Assembly: GCF_964204645.1 (NCBI RefSeq)
Contig: NC_134028.1
Location: forward strand, 5,678,501-5,742,500
Length of the DNA: 64,000 nucleotides
Reading direction: 5' to 3'
Source: Tubulanus polymorphus
Taxonomy: Eukaryota > Nemertea > Palaeonemertea > Tubulaniformes > Tubulanidae
The notes beneath the pieces are model-generated. The model searched no databases, was not told the origin of the DNA, and was given only the letters and a program-made list of their open reading frames with translations. Numbering within the stretch: the first letter of the stretch is position 1; every line of letters begins with the position of its first letter. Both the position numbers and the translations under genes were made by a program. Positions 47,938 through 60,176 of this stretch are shown here, piece after piece.

Positions 47938-50900
47938 CTACCAGTTTTTCACTTTTCCGTGCACCCTGAATCTATAGATACAAGTATATTCCTCATTTCC
48001 GTGATTACTGTGAATTTGAAGCTCAACAAGCGGGTACGCGTCAACATTTGGTTCCTAAAATTGAAAAGTTGAAAAACGCCATCTTCATCAATGAAAAGGA
48101 CCGGCGAATCGGAGAATTTTCAGTCTTCAAACGACTAATACATACCAGGACGGGGAATGTTTGTATTTGGGGTCCGTTTTCATTGTACGTATAATTGCCC
48201 AATATTTTACCATTTGGATCATATTCATTCATCAAACCCTGAAAATAAAACAGATGCAAACATATAGACCCTTACAAAAATCACCTTATGACATCATCAA
48301 AACTGCATTATTCAGAATTTATTTCTACCATTCTGAATAATATTGAACCCTTAAAATTATTCTAATTCTATGCAGCTGGGGAACTGGGATATGATTAAGA
48401 ACTGACTCCGAAAAAACAGTCATATTGCATTGTCCGATCTAAGCACTTGTCCGATTGCCCGGACAAGTATATTCTCATCAGGGCAAGTAGGTTATCATTA
48501 TCACTTGTCCCCCGGGCTGGTGCAATTTTAAATCACAAAGCTTTTTTCTCACTCGATACAATGGATGATAATCGGACTGCCTGTGTAGGGCAAGTAGCTT
48601 TTGGAGGGGGCAAGCGAAATTTCAGATATGCTTGCCCCCCGGGCAAGTGGCTTTCATTCCTTAGATCGAACCCTGATATTGAATATAATAAATGGAATGT
48701 GACTATCTGGCAAATAAGTGAAATCAAGGGAGGCAGACGTTATACCTGGAACTGGATCTACCAATAAAGAATGAACTTACGATAACGGAAAAGACTTTCG
48801 GAGCGCTGTCGATTTTACCGGATGGCGAGATCGATTTCGGGATATGTTCCATCGTAAACGCTGTCGGACGGATTACGGCCGACAGTTTGATGACGAGAAA
48901 TCCGTGCGTACCAGCAAACGCCCAACACTGTCCCGGATTCACATCGGGCTAAAAATCACCAAAAAGATCGGATATGAAATTCCTACAACTTGAATGAATC
49001 CGAGGGTTTGAACACCAAAGAGACTTTCTGAAATCTAAGAATACTCTGTGCGCTTTTAGGTAACTTCTTTTGAAAAACCGTGGAAATATTCTGAATAACC
49101 ATTGCATAATATTCTACTAAACACAGTCCACAGAGTTAAGACCGTAGACTGTGTGACCCGGGAACTCGGCCAGGCCTGTTTATTACCTACCTGTATAGCC
49201 GTTCTCGGCGAGTTATTCGTGTACCACAAAGGCAATCCGAACAATTCTATCAGAGCGGTTCTAGCGTTATACGTCTCTGAACAGCGAGTACTTATTATAC
49301 TACCACCTTGAATATAGAACAAATTGAATAAATGATAATTTACGGTAAATTCAAAAGTTATATCACAAGAGCAGTGAATTCAGTACCGGATGATTCCAGC
49401 GCGTAGTCGACCATTCCAGTTTTATCAGCCATGAATACGTTGAGAGCCTCCTGCACTATTTGCTTCACATGCTGAAAGCGAACAAGATATTCGCTGATTG
49501 TTAATTTCTCTAGCTGAAGTTTTTTTTTTAATCTTAAAATAGGGATTGTCCCTGTTATTTATTTGGTTGGTAAATTTCATTTGATTTTTTGATTGGTCCC
49601 TACCAGACCCACCACACCTGCCGGGAGCGAAACAGGGGGTTTGATTTCGAAATCGGAAATCGAAGTACAGATTCGCTGATTGTTTAAGTGTGGCTACTGA
49701 ATAATGCCCGGGAAGGATTGACTGTGCGTAAATACCCCATGACCCTTCTTCAGTCCAAATGTAATCTAGAAACAGGGTGGTCACTTTTATTCGCTTTTTT
49801 CCTACTATTCCGATTTATGCACTTCGTTTTTCATGATTATATCTGCAACGAATCCAATCAATTAACACAGTCGAATACATAAAACAGATAGAAACTGTTT
49901 GAGATTATACACGTAATATAACTACTGCCCTGACTTGTCCCTGATTTTTTAGCTTTTTTCAAAAATTCTCCGACTATTCCTTGATTTCCAGGTAAGTGGC
50001 CCCCCTAACGAGTCTTAAACCGGTTTGTCACTAGTGTTGAGCTGATCAATGCTCTTAAATCAAAGCCTTCACTTAACAACTTTAAATTTTCGATATTCAA
50101 CAACTAAATTAGTTTCATTTTAATCGCGAGTAAGATATATCCACCTGTTCAGACATGGTGATGTTCGACGTAGGTGTAACGAACACAGTATTCGATTGGT
50201 GATGGTGACTTTTCTCCGTCTTCTCCAGAATGTCCTTCGTGATCGACGCGGCGAGCGCATTCAGATCGCCTCGACTGACGAAATGAGTTTCCAGCCACGA
50301 GCCGAGGTTTATTAGACCGGCTCCGGCGCTATCGCCACCGTGACCTCCACCGGAATCATCTCGTGATCCTGTCGAACCAAATCCGCCTCCCATATCACTT
50401 GAAAACAACTGAAAATTGAGATAATAATCAAACTTATGCAAATTATCACTTAGCCCAACAACGCACACGGCGCAGAGAAACACGGAAACAGGAGACAGAA
50501 ACATGTTGCAGAACGTTTCCATGTATTGTGTGTGCATTTATGAAAAACCTGAAACAATGCTTCTGAGATCAAACATGTTTGATTCTGTGTTTCCCTGCAT
50601 TAGGCTTTAGGCACCTGAATGAAGCTTAAAGACCATAAATTCAGACAATCTTCCATTTTCTCTTTCATACCAGTATATAAATATTTGAAAAGCCTGTACA
50701 TACAATTGGGCATTTTCTCTAAAATATATCAATACTCAAGAAGGCCGTTCATGGGGCAATCAAGAATTTGCAGAACTCCTATATGGACCTAGATGGCATT
50801 TTTCCTAATTGTAGGAAATGCTGTACTTACTGATGCTAGAGATTTGGTGACATGATTCTGAATGAAGGCGATCAGTTCCGCGTCTGTTTTACAACAGTTT

Positions 50901-53900
50901 TTCAGCTGCGCGGTGAAACCTCGTTGAGCTAATTCGATACGTAGAATATCCGCGTGAAGCTTCTTTATTTGTTCTTGTACGGCCGAGATCTGCAAGCCGT
51001 GGTCGGTCGAGGCCCGAGACGACATACTGTAATGACAAACGCGCGATACAAATCAAAATATAGCGTTCGAAGATTTCTTTTGAAACTTACAACTATTTTA
51101 CGGGCATTCAGTACCTGTTGATGTTAGAAGTAAAATGCTGATGCTGGGAATCGAGATCCTGAAATTACAAACATCAACAATAGGAAATTTCGTTCAATGC
51201 TTCAGAATTCATCGCACCATGCATCATGTCTTGATTCGAGCATTTGGATTCCAGAAAATTATGGCACACTCAAAATTTCATCCAATAAGTGAAATTACAG
51301 TAAACTAATCAGAATTCATCACACTATGAATTGAAGATTACAGTAAACTGTTCTCCTTACCACAATACGGTTATTGAGCACATTCAGTTTCAGTTGTAAC
51401 GTTTTCAAATCACTTTCCAATTGAGATTCCCGTTCAATCTGTAGGGGATAACATATTATCAAGTATAGATATTCATCGAATCGCAACTTCTTTTAAAAGG
51501 AGGAACAAACGATTATCTGCGGGAGCGGCTAACCTGCTTAACTAAAGTGTCCGATTGCTTCTCGTCAGCTTTTCTGGAATATGATGCCATTTCTCGCGCT
51601 AAAATGACCAGTATTTTCGCTTCTATTTGTTCTTCAGTGAGACCGACGAACTGATTTCTAGATATCGTGCGTTCGTATAACTGAAACACAATCAAACTTG
51701 ATGTAATTTTCTATCCAATAGACTGGGGCCAGTGTCCTGATACCCATCAATTCAGCTGCCCACGTATCAAAGTAAAATTTCGTAGAAATTACTTACATTG
51801 TTTGTATTTACAGCTGTTTTGCCTTGTGATAACGGCATAAACAAATAACCTTTCCTGTACGTTTCATATAAACCTGCAGCAGAGAATGTGACCGTTCAAA
51901 TCATAATAATCTTCGCATAACGGTGTTACGAACAATGGATATACATGATTTCGATATTTACCAAGTAACAAAAGAGGTAAGAGGAATAATAACAAGAATG
52001 GAAGCACTCCACAGCACCTTGACCTATCAGCTCGCCTAGAAATAAAGATAAAGGTACATAAGTAAATTCAATTCTAATATACCGGCAGATATTTACTGGG
52101 TACTAAAGATGCCACTTACTTTTGTAGTAGCCAGACATCAAGAGCAGTCCATTTAGCTACCAGCCAATACCAGTTAGCTGCAATTGAAAACAAGAGTACA
52201 TTCAGACAACAACTACCGGTACCAGATTTCTTTTCAGATTAAATCAAAAGCTATATCTATAATTTCACAAATTCTGTGAACGAGGAATAAAAATCCTGCT
52301 ATATATGGACGTTGAAAATCAATCTATACGCATGATTTACTTAATCTCTTATGCGGGAGGCTAAAAATCTAGATGAATTTGAAACGCACACTATCTAGCT
52401 GGACAGCTGGTGGCACGGGGTCTTAGGGAGATATGTCGTAGACATCAACATCCTAGATCTGAATGTCGTGAAAATGAACTAAACGCTCACCGAACGTGGC
52501 AGTTAGCCAGGTAAACAGCGTCGATCCAGCGATAGATACCGACGCGGCTGATAGAGACTGAGATATCGACGATACTAGTGATTGCGTAGTCGATGCTCCG
52601 GAGACGACTGTAGCGTCGGTGCTGCTACGACTGGTCGTGCGAATCAACTGCGAATCCGTATCTGATCCGTAATCATCCATATCACCGTCCAATCCTATAA
52701 TACAGAAAACATACAGACCAAATACAGAAGTGGACCAGTTGACATTGTCATGCTCGGAAAATCAGAAAATACGTAATACAGCATTGCCACAGTCGTGACT
52801 TAAGTCCAAAAGTGGTCTTAAATCTTAAGACTGGTTTTAAGTGGCTAGATTGGCTACAGAACTAAAATGGTCTCAGACTCAGTCTAAGCCATGACTATGC
52901 AACAGGGGCCAGTTGCATAGTCATGGCTTAGACTTAAGACCAGTCTAAGACCAACTTAGTTATATAGCTAATCTAACAACTTAAGACCAATCTTAAGATT
53001 TAAGACCACTTTTGGACTTAAGTCAAGACTCTGCAACTGGCCCCTGGGCCCTGATTTTTCCCACGTTATTACACTAATATCTCTAAATCTGAGGAATTTC
53101 TTAGTCCGAAATGTTAAGATTTATTCATTTCATATGAATCATGTATTGATCGAGAAACGCATGGTCATTCATTACATATCCGAATTTGCCCAAGTTTTCT
53201 AAGGCGAACAATTTTTCGATTTAAAAACTCGTACTTACCGTAACCGTGATCGATGGATCGCTTGTAGTCGACGTTGTTGTTGTTCATTTGATTCGTCGAT
53301 CCGATTCGACTGGAAAACACCGACGATGACACGCTGGTCGTGCTCGCGTTCGACATCACCTCTAAATCTTTATCCTCTATGATACCCAGCTGGTTTGTGT
53401 ATTGTTTCCGCGCGCTGCGTCGAACGGCCGATCTCGGCTGTTCGGACGACGCTCGACTCCCACCGCTATGAGGTATGCTGCTTGTATACGATTCAGCTGC
53501 AAAAACGAAAATATAACACTGTGAGATTTTAATTCAGACAGGACTGGGACCGGGGTATATGAAAAATCTCTTATTAACTTCTGTGTTCTCCATATGCTGG
53601 GATCAATTCTAAATGGGCTGCATTTATTGTTAAGAGTACGACATCATGACTGCTGAAGTAGCAAGGCTTTCAATCCCAAAAAATACAGAAACTTAAGCTT
53701 AATTTTGGTGTAATCTTCTATTTCTCGTAGGGGCAGCAGATATTACAAAAGGGGTGGCTGATTTTCAAAGGGTCACCCCTCTAAAACCTGTTGTGGAGAA
53801 CACTGCTTACTATAGTTCTTTTAAAATCTTATTCTACAGCTAAATGAAACATTTAAAATAAACTAATCCAACCAATCGGTGTTCAGCTTTTAAGGAATTC

Positions 53901-55831
53901 TAACTAGGATGGCATTGTAGACTGGGAGTGCCGGTCCCCCCTACAATGTTGAGGTTCCACAGTTCGAATTCTTGGAATAAAATAAACCTACTACCATGTT
54001 AATTCACAGTGAATTTTACTTACCTGATCTATATCTGTAAGACTGTTCGGACATCATACTAGCCGACATATCGCTGTTAGTGTTAGCGCGTCTGGTATTA
54101 ATACGGGCTCGAGACATGTTCGGCGGCGATACCTCCAGTACTATACTGTTTGATGAATACGCAGGCCTTAAATACAAAGCAACAATAAAATGAAACTCAA
54201 TTACAAAGTCCACTGATTTGAACTGAGACTACAGACTACTTGAGGGCTGTCCATTTAAAGATGTTCAAGGTCGGGGGTTTGTGATGCTTGGACTTTCGTG
54301 GACAAGGGGAAGTTTTGGATGTGTAAAAAAAACTGTGGTCCTGAGTGAATAAAACTGATTAAGTGAAGGAAAAAAAAACCCATTATTTTGCGTGACTGGC
54401 AATCTGATGTCTTTAATTGCTTTTTGACACGAGGTTAGTGCAATGAGTAGACGTCTTTTAGGGATATCGACTTTAAGGTTGCAAGACACTTACCCTTCAG
54501 CATATGTATATCCAGTTTTTGGCGATCTACAATTAGAAAATTTTCTCAATATTGAACTAATCGGAACATAATTTGTGCAGTGTTTAAGCAAGAATATTTT
54601 ACGTACATGTCATAAAGATCGTCGCTGAGTATGGTTCGCGCGACTGTTGACGTCGTACTGATCAGACTGACATCGCTGTGAACGAATACCGGCAGATGCA
54701 ACAGCGAACGCAAATCGGTTTGCGAACCTCTAGATTCTTGCGGGGAGCCCAGCGATGACGTCGACCTGTTTCGAAAATACGACAAAAATAATCAGTATCG
54801 AAGTCAATACAGTTAGTGTATTCGCTCATTCTTATGTATGTATTTCTGGACCATAGTATAGAATATTTCATACTAAGAATCAGAAATTAAGTCTGAAATG
54901 TTTCCTTCTTTTCATAGATGTTTTAACTACAGTAAACCCAAGACGGATCCGATCAACTCAGATAACAGTTTAACGCAAACGTGTGATCAAATTTGTGAAC
55001 TCTTCCTCCTAAAGCATTAACCATTCCTAGCATCATAGGGTCACCATACATATGCCCTATAGAGGCTCAACTAGCAGGTTGGTTAGTTTAAAAATTATGT
55101 AAATGTTAGTAAAAATGAATTATCTTGAAATCTATCATTGACCTGGGCCAGGTGCTAAGAAATGAAATTAAGATTTGCATGCAAAATATTTACAGAAAAA
55201 TAAAAACACAGATGAATTAGTTTCTTCCAAATTCATCAGAAAATATATTTCATGATTTGACTAACTTCTGAGTCTAGAGGGGTGCGGTATCTACCATTTC
55301 CCCTGCCGTTTGAAATAGAGTATGCCCTTACTTAGGTGCGTGACGGGATCTTGGCTCCTTGTCTTTCATCTAAGTCAAAATATTTGATGAGTTTAAAAAA
55401 ATCACATTTCCATTAGAATAGACGAATTCTGACTGATAAGCTTCTAAAGCATGCATACAGAACCAGCCACTAGGGATCACTGAAAGATCACTATTTATAA
55501 CACTATCTAACTGCCAACTCTATAGGTCTACGCAGTCCAAGTACCATCTATATAAAAAGAAGTTCGTTTTTATAAAGTGGTACCTGGGATACTGTAACCT
55601 ATCTTTCAGTTTGGATTCCCAGTTTTCATAACAGGCCCCTGTTGTGGTGGTAACAGCAAGATATTGAACATCCGATTGTGAAACTAAAGCCCAAGACTGG
55701 TCCGGTTACGAACAGCACAAAAAGAACTCACTTTCGACCACGGGTAGTGACCACCTTCTCCGTTATTTTCACAGAACGGTTAGTAGCACTTTTCGAAGTC
55801 TTTGACGTCGATTTCGATGAAGCAGGACTCC

Positions 55832-55867
<36 letters not shown>

Positions 55868-56003
55868 TTCTCATAACATGAGGCCGATGTCCCGACCTAC
55901 AGACGGATCTAGTGATCCTACCTGCGGCGTGATACGCTATACCATCGTCATCTTCACCGGAAGATGTACAATAAATACACGGGGAAGCAGGAGTCCCAAC
56001 CAT
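47938..56003 (-). CDS. SUN-domain nuclear envelope protein (SUN1/SUN2 type, 861 aa)
   Basis: Twenty exons join in phase: 55732-56003, 54607-54765, 54494-54526, 54024-54166, 53239-53496, 52491-52694, 52120-52177, 51962-52035, 51797-51873, 51534-51680, 51361-51438, 51115-51158, 50831-51026, 50145-50408, 49387-49471, 49191-49306, 48781-48948, 48146-48238 and 47938-48054, with the last serving as C-terminus (19 coding exons listed). SUN proteins cross the inner nuclear membrane and bind KASH proteins in the perinuclear space, forming LINC complexes that move nuclei and meiotic telomeres. The N-terminal nucleoplasmic part is Ser-rich with an 11-Gln run; a membrane segment lies at about 385-402 (LPFLLLFLLPLLLLG). 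Coiled-coil stretches follow, then the SUN domain (about 680-861) with DYALESSGG, STRCSETY, NPGQCWAF and EEYTCIYRFRVHG. The three Cys (706, 744, 848) keep the spacing of human SUN2 Cys563, 601 and 705. An in-frame stop lies upstream of the ATG. Confidence 0.95.
48430..48665. repeat. GGGCAAGT-rich repeat in a SUN gene intron
   Basis: CTTGTCC, GGACAAGT, GGGCAAGT and CTTGCCCCCCGGGCAAGT recur in both orientations, able to form several stems. It lies between the exons ending at 48238 and 48781. Origin is not clear. Confidence 0.55.
49773..50006. repeat. Terminal-inverted-repeat element, family D, copy 2
   Basis: Ends CAGGGTGGTCACTT and AAGTGGCCCCCCTA; TTTCCAGGTAAGTGGC is the reverse of the start of the copy at 32290. 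It lies in an intron of the SUN gene. Confidence 0.7.
50449..50612. repeat. Foldback element family C in a SUN gene intron
   Basis: It starts CTTAGCCCAACAACGCACACG, carries AGATCAAACATGTTTGATT near 50565-50582, and ends near CATTAGGCTTTAGG. The centre resembles that of 45044-45069. Confidence 0.6.
52786..53044. repeat. Two family B elements in head-to-head orientation
   Basis: 52786-52903 and 52905-53044 are inverted copies of one another, both with the GGGGCCAGTTGCATAGTCAT end and the TTAAGACC core, meeting at 52904. Together they form a long imperfect palindrome of about 260 bp within a SUN gene intron. Confidence 0.75.
55831..55865 (-). repeat. CAG repeat coding for Gln in the SUN gene
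   Basis: Eleven CAG/CAA-type codons in a row on the minus strand give an 11-Gln run near residue 57-67. It is nearly pure CAG and so likely to vary in length. Confidence 0.9.
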
Positions 56004-58010
56004 TTCCCTAACTCATTACACAGTCTATCGGTTCAAATTAGATCAAACTACTTTTCCCACACACACAACATACAATACTCAACCAGCCTATGGTGCCACC
56101 TGGTAGCCAAACTATAAAACACATCATAAGCTAAAAATTTCATCCATTTTCAGTTTTTTTCTTAATTTGTTAACATTCAAGCCCGTAGAAAATTACAATT
56201 CCGGGCAGAGAATGAGTCCATATGAATCAATGTTGAGCTGAGACATGTTGATAGATTAAATATAGAATGTGCTTAGTTATGGATAGATGGCAGCACTAGT
56301 AAAGAGATTTTGGAGGGTTATTTGACTGGTGAATGGCAATCAAGCAGCATGCCAAAATCTTCTACCATAACAATTAACACTCAAAACTACAATTTATGTG
56401 AATCGTAATTTGTTCTAGGGTCTCAGTTACATTATCTTAGTCATCAAAAAAGGCGATACAAAAAAAATATCAACCAATGTAAAAATGTGTAAAATTAAAT
56501 CTGTTTTTCTTGCTTGGTCAGCAGTCAAAGCTGTTCATGATAGTTGATGATATGATTGGTTTCAGTTTGGGATCTGGTAGCAGTGACCATCATCTTGATC
56601 ACCCGGGCATCCCCAGGAATTTTCAAAGGGGAAGGTATTTCTATAGGCCCCTAATTTAAAAGGGCCGAATCATCTTTACTAACATTAGGGCTTATAAAAT
56701 GAAAGAAAATTACTGCAAAATCATAGCGGCTTGACCTTAATGTTACGATATCGGAACAGACCGCATAACTTAGAAGAAATAGGCTGGTGAGCCTGTCTAT
56801 CATGGCTCATGACGCCTGTATCATAACAGTAAGTACCGGTACTACCACTCATAAGCTAAGACCAGCCTTCTAAGTTCTAGGCCTACTTGTTTTTACCCAA
56901 ACTGATATATTCATGATAATCATTGAATCTGACTGAGCTTGGTGATAGGCCTAAGGAAATTCCTGATGGATGGACTCTTCATCCAGACTCCACCCAAAAA
57001 ATTTTGAATTGAATGAAACAGAAAGAAGTTGCCAAAATCTCCAAATAATCTAATATAGTAAGTAGGCCTAGCTTTCACCAAGAATCTTAGTGTCTGATGT
57101 ACCACAGACACTAAGATGCGAACGACATTTTCTCGATACTTTTAGATCACTGCAGCTTTAAACCACCAGAAATCCAGTTTCACTAAACCGATTGTGAAAA
57201 ATAAACTATCGTTACAAACCTCATACATTCAGTTTTCTTATTATTATATTCATTTGGAGGTTCATTCATCATAGTCTGTGCTTGATGCGATATAAATACA
57301 GAAATAGCAAAAATGACACCATTTTTTCACTTTGAAACTAGGCATTGTAACACTGTAGTTCGTTAGCAACAAGACAACTTGAGCGATGCGTGTCTCATCG
57401 CTAAACAGCGCATCATTTTTGTATCTTAAATTTAATCGTACTAAAATCAGATTTATCGTCAAAATGTTATAATGAACAAACGTAAGACATCATAAGGTTA
57501 GTGTAGATAGTTTATTCATCAAAATCGGTTGTTTATTTGCTGAGATATCGCAGTTTGAACACGGACAAAAAAGCCGACCAAATTCTGGTCGGCAACTGTA
57601 CAGCGAATTTGAATGCACGCGTCTGGGTGGTTGGTTACACTAGGATCGTAGAGCGACGGAGATCACTGGTGGAGACAACCGCTGCCAGTGCTGGGTGAAG
57701 CCTAGCTAGGCCTAAATCTTCACAATAATAATCCTATTATTCGGCCCACTGAAAGTCAGGAAGTGGCTACACACATAAAGCAAAAAAGTCAATTCAACAT
57801 AAAAGGCCAAAAAATTCATTTCAATCAATAATCGATACGACACCGAAACTGCGAAAGGGAAAGAGGCAAGAAGAACTTGAACTTTTGAAATTGAAGAAGG
57901 CGAAGAAATTTGAAACGAAGGAATTCAAGAAGACAGTCATCGTCAACGAACTGCCAAGACGTATCAAACACATTCCCCAAATAGCTAAATCTAATTTAGA
58001 TCACACTTAC

Positions 58011-58140
58011 CGTTGGTTCTTTAAAGTGTGCACTCGATAATATCTTGAGAGGTGCTTAGATCCTAAAAATCACCGTGAAAACAACTCAACCGTGAAAATT
58101 TCAACACAGCCTAATCGCCACCATTTTAAAATGCGCTCAC
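58011..58140 (-). promoter_or_regulatory. Candidate 5' UTR exon and start region of the SUN gene
   Basis: The minus strand carries a strong donor CCAACG/GTAAGTG ending at 58011. Upstream, AAAATGGTGGC (58117-58127) resembles a YY1 site, often placed just after the start of housekeeping genes. A CG-rich patch (CACGCGCGCG) lies just beyond. Splicing to an acceptor above 56003 is assumed. Confidence 0.4.
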
Positions 58141-58363
58141 CACGCGCGCGCCTGGATATTCGTGGTTTGAAGATAGAGCTGACACAATCATTCGAAAATC
58201 AGTACCATATATCAAAATTTGGGCCATATAAAATTCAAATTTACACAAATTGTCAACAATGAAGAGTTAATTATTGAAAAATTGCAAATAAATCAATGAA
58301 TAAGAAATGAGCGCTACTTTTTGAAATTGTTCTACGTAGGTGGCGGCATCGTACGGTCCTAAA

Positions 58364-58370
58364 TGACGTC
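58364..58370. promoter_or_regulatory. CRE-like site
   Basis: TGACGTC lies in the gap between the SUN gene's probable first exon and the small + strand open frame. It could serve either gene; function is not shown. Confidence 0.3.
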
Positions 58371-58446
58371 GGGCCGTCTATTTGATTTATTCCCGTTTTG
58401 CATATCGGGCGCATTATTAATATGATAAACTGGTTCATACGCCCCA

Positions 58447-58659
58447 ATGGTCAAACGATCTGAAATGACACCAGACTGTCTCTTTTTATTCTTGTTTTTT
58501 TGCTTTTACGTCTTGGGCGTCTCGTCGTTTAAACGTCATGCTGGCCCGGCCATGAGTCAAACCCAGCAAATCTTTGCCGAATTTTTAGGACGATCGCCAC
58601 AGAGGATGGAGGTTCCGAGATCATATCCTCGCAGGCACCTTAGAGATCAACACATATAG
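58447..58659 (+). CDS. Possible small secreted peptide precursor (70 aa)
   Basis: A single open frame starts at ATG 58447. Residues 12-27 (LFLFLFFCFYVLGVSS) make a convincing signal peptide core. The mature part would be about 43 residues, basic, with QQIFAEFLGR and several Arg-Arg or Lys-Arg sites (FKR near 30, RR near 62). One Cys lies in each of the two halves of the signal region, none in the mature part. It lies about 300-430 bp from the probable SUN start on the other strand. I do not recognise it as a known neuropeptide; it could equally be a chance frame. Confidence 0.33.
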   Translation: MVKRSEMTPDCLFLFLFFCFYVLGVSSFKRHAGPAMSQTQQIFAEFLGRSPQRMEVPRSYPRRHLRDQHI

Positions 58660-59734
58660 AAGTTGCTCGGGTCAAACAATTTTCTTTTTTTCCTGATTTT
58701 TTTCATAAATCAATCAGTTTAGTGCCGGATTTTGACGGTTTTCCACTTATTCTCGACATAATCGATTGATTACCTCTTCTATCTTTGGAGCACCGGCGCC
58801 AAGACCTGGCGCTTCAAATTTCTCTGATCCGGTGATTATTGCAAGCGTGCACACAGCCTTGAACAACGCATCACAGAACTATTTTAACCTGTGCCGTTTC
58901 GTCATATATGTCTTTTAAGACACAATTCCGAGAAGTTTCACGCCTGAGATAGAATTTACAGAAGATAGATGAATTTGGTCAATGAGAAAAACTTAACGGG
59001 AAAACATGCGGTTGATTCTCAGTGTTACACGTGTCAAACTTGATTGAAATGGATCGCATACGAACTTTACCCCGGTATTTGACACTATTTGTAGTGCGAC
59101 CCTCACCAGATCCCTTTTTCACCGAGATTTTTCATTTTCAACGAAAGAAACTCCATGGTCAAGAATCTCCAGATTTTTTCAATAGTTATTGAGGAATGTG
59201 TAAGTTTTCATTCGAGCCCGACATGCGAAATATATTGGAAAAAACGACTGTCAGACATAAAATATGATGTGGATTACTGTGTCGCAATGAATTGAATTCA
59301 TTGAGAACGACTTGATTATTCCCCGTTACCATGATATATCGAATAAAGATCTGTTTCTTCGTAACTCTCAACCTTTGAAAAGTCCTTTTATTACAGCATT
59401 TTGAAATGCCCCTGCCGGTATATGTCATTCTGTTGTTAGATTTATTGGAGCGGAAATAATCATTTATGGCTAGCACACTGCCTCTGTGTCGATGCAGCAC
59501 TTCATCAAGACTCAAAACGATGACAAAATGTCAAATGATGAACTTTAAATAACTCCGCCTTCTGCTGCATGTATAAATAGTTGACATTTTAAGGTGGGTT
59601 ATAGAAGACGCACCACGCGTGGCGGAGACGCGCCGCGTGTGATCTATTTTTATCAAGGCGGCTAAGCAGCGAGGACAAACCATAAAAATGGAGCTTTATC
59701 ACCTGCTATGCTTCTCATTCTCAGAAATACTTTT

Positions 59735-59901
59735 ATGGGAGCATTCATTTATTACGTACGCATAAAATTTGAAATTTCCAACCCCCCTCCCCCTCTGTAC
59801 GCAAAATCGGCTATTTTTTCATATACATTAAGCATTACAGTACGCAATTGCACTGACCCCCTCCCCCTCCCCTAATGCGTACGTAATAAATGAATGACCC
59901 C
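59735..59901. repeat. Terminal-inverted-repeat element, family E
   Basis: The ends CATTCATTTATTACGTACGCA and TGCGTACGTAATAAATGAATG are near-perfect inverted repeats. The inside has two CCCCCTCCCCCT tracts. A shorter relative with GGGGACCATTCAT ends is at 47391-47467. Confidence 0.85.
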
Positions 59902-60006
59902 TATCATCAAGTTCAGAAAAGTGGGGAACAGCTTCTAGAACTTTCAAATTTGCCGTGGAAATTCAGTTCACGGTTTTGCATTGTCACCGAAATCGCGATT
60001 TACATA

Positions 60007-60176
60007 CAGTAAATCTCGCCTTAATCGGACATGCCCAACTCGCACCATCGCCTAACTCTCACAAAAACGAAGTAACTTTTGTGATTTACTTTCTCATTTT
60101 GCCATTTTGACTCGGACTTTGCTTACCCCGGACCAATTTGCCGGTCCCAGTTTGTCCGAGTTAGGCGAGTTTTTTT
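60007..60176. repeat. Foldback element with CTCGCC ends
   Basis: CTCGCCTTAATCGGAC near the left end pairs with GTCCGAGTTAGGCGAG near the right end. Length is about 165 bp and there is no coding content. Confidence 0.75.

Larger units (their letters stand above)
56004..58446. other. 5' region of the SUN gene
   Basis: It probably holds the first intron, 5' UTR and promoter. A GCCGACC hairpin is at 57574-57594. No coding exon is recognised apart from the candidate 5' UTR exon ending at 58011. Confidence 0.55.

Noticed and set aside
57574-57594. GCCGACC hairpin preceded by A-run, like a bacterial terminator
   Set aside because: The setting is an animal gene's 5' region, where such terminators do not act.
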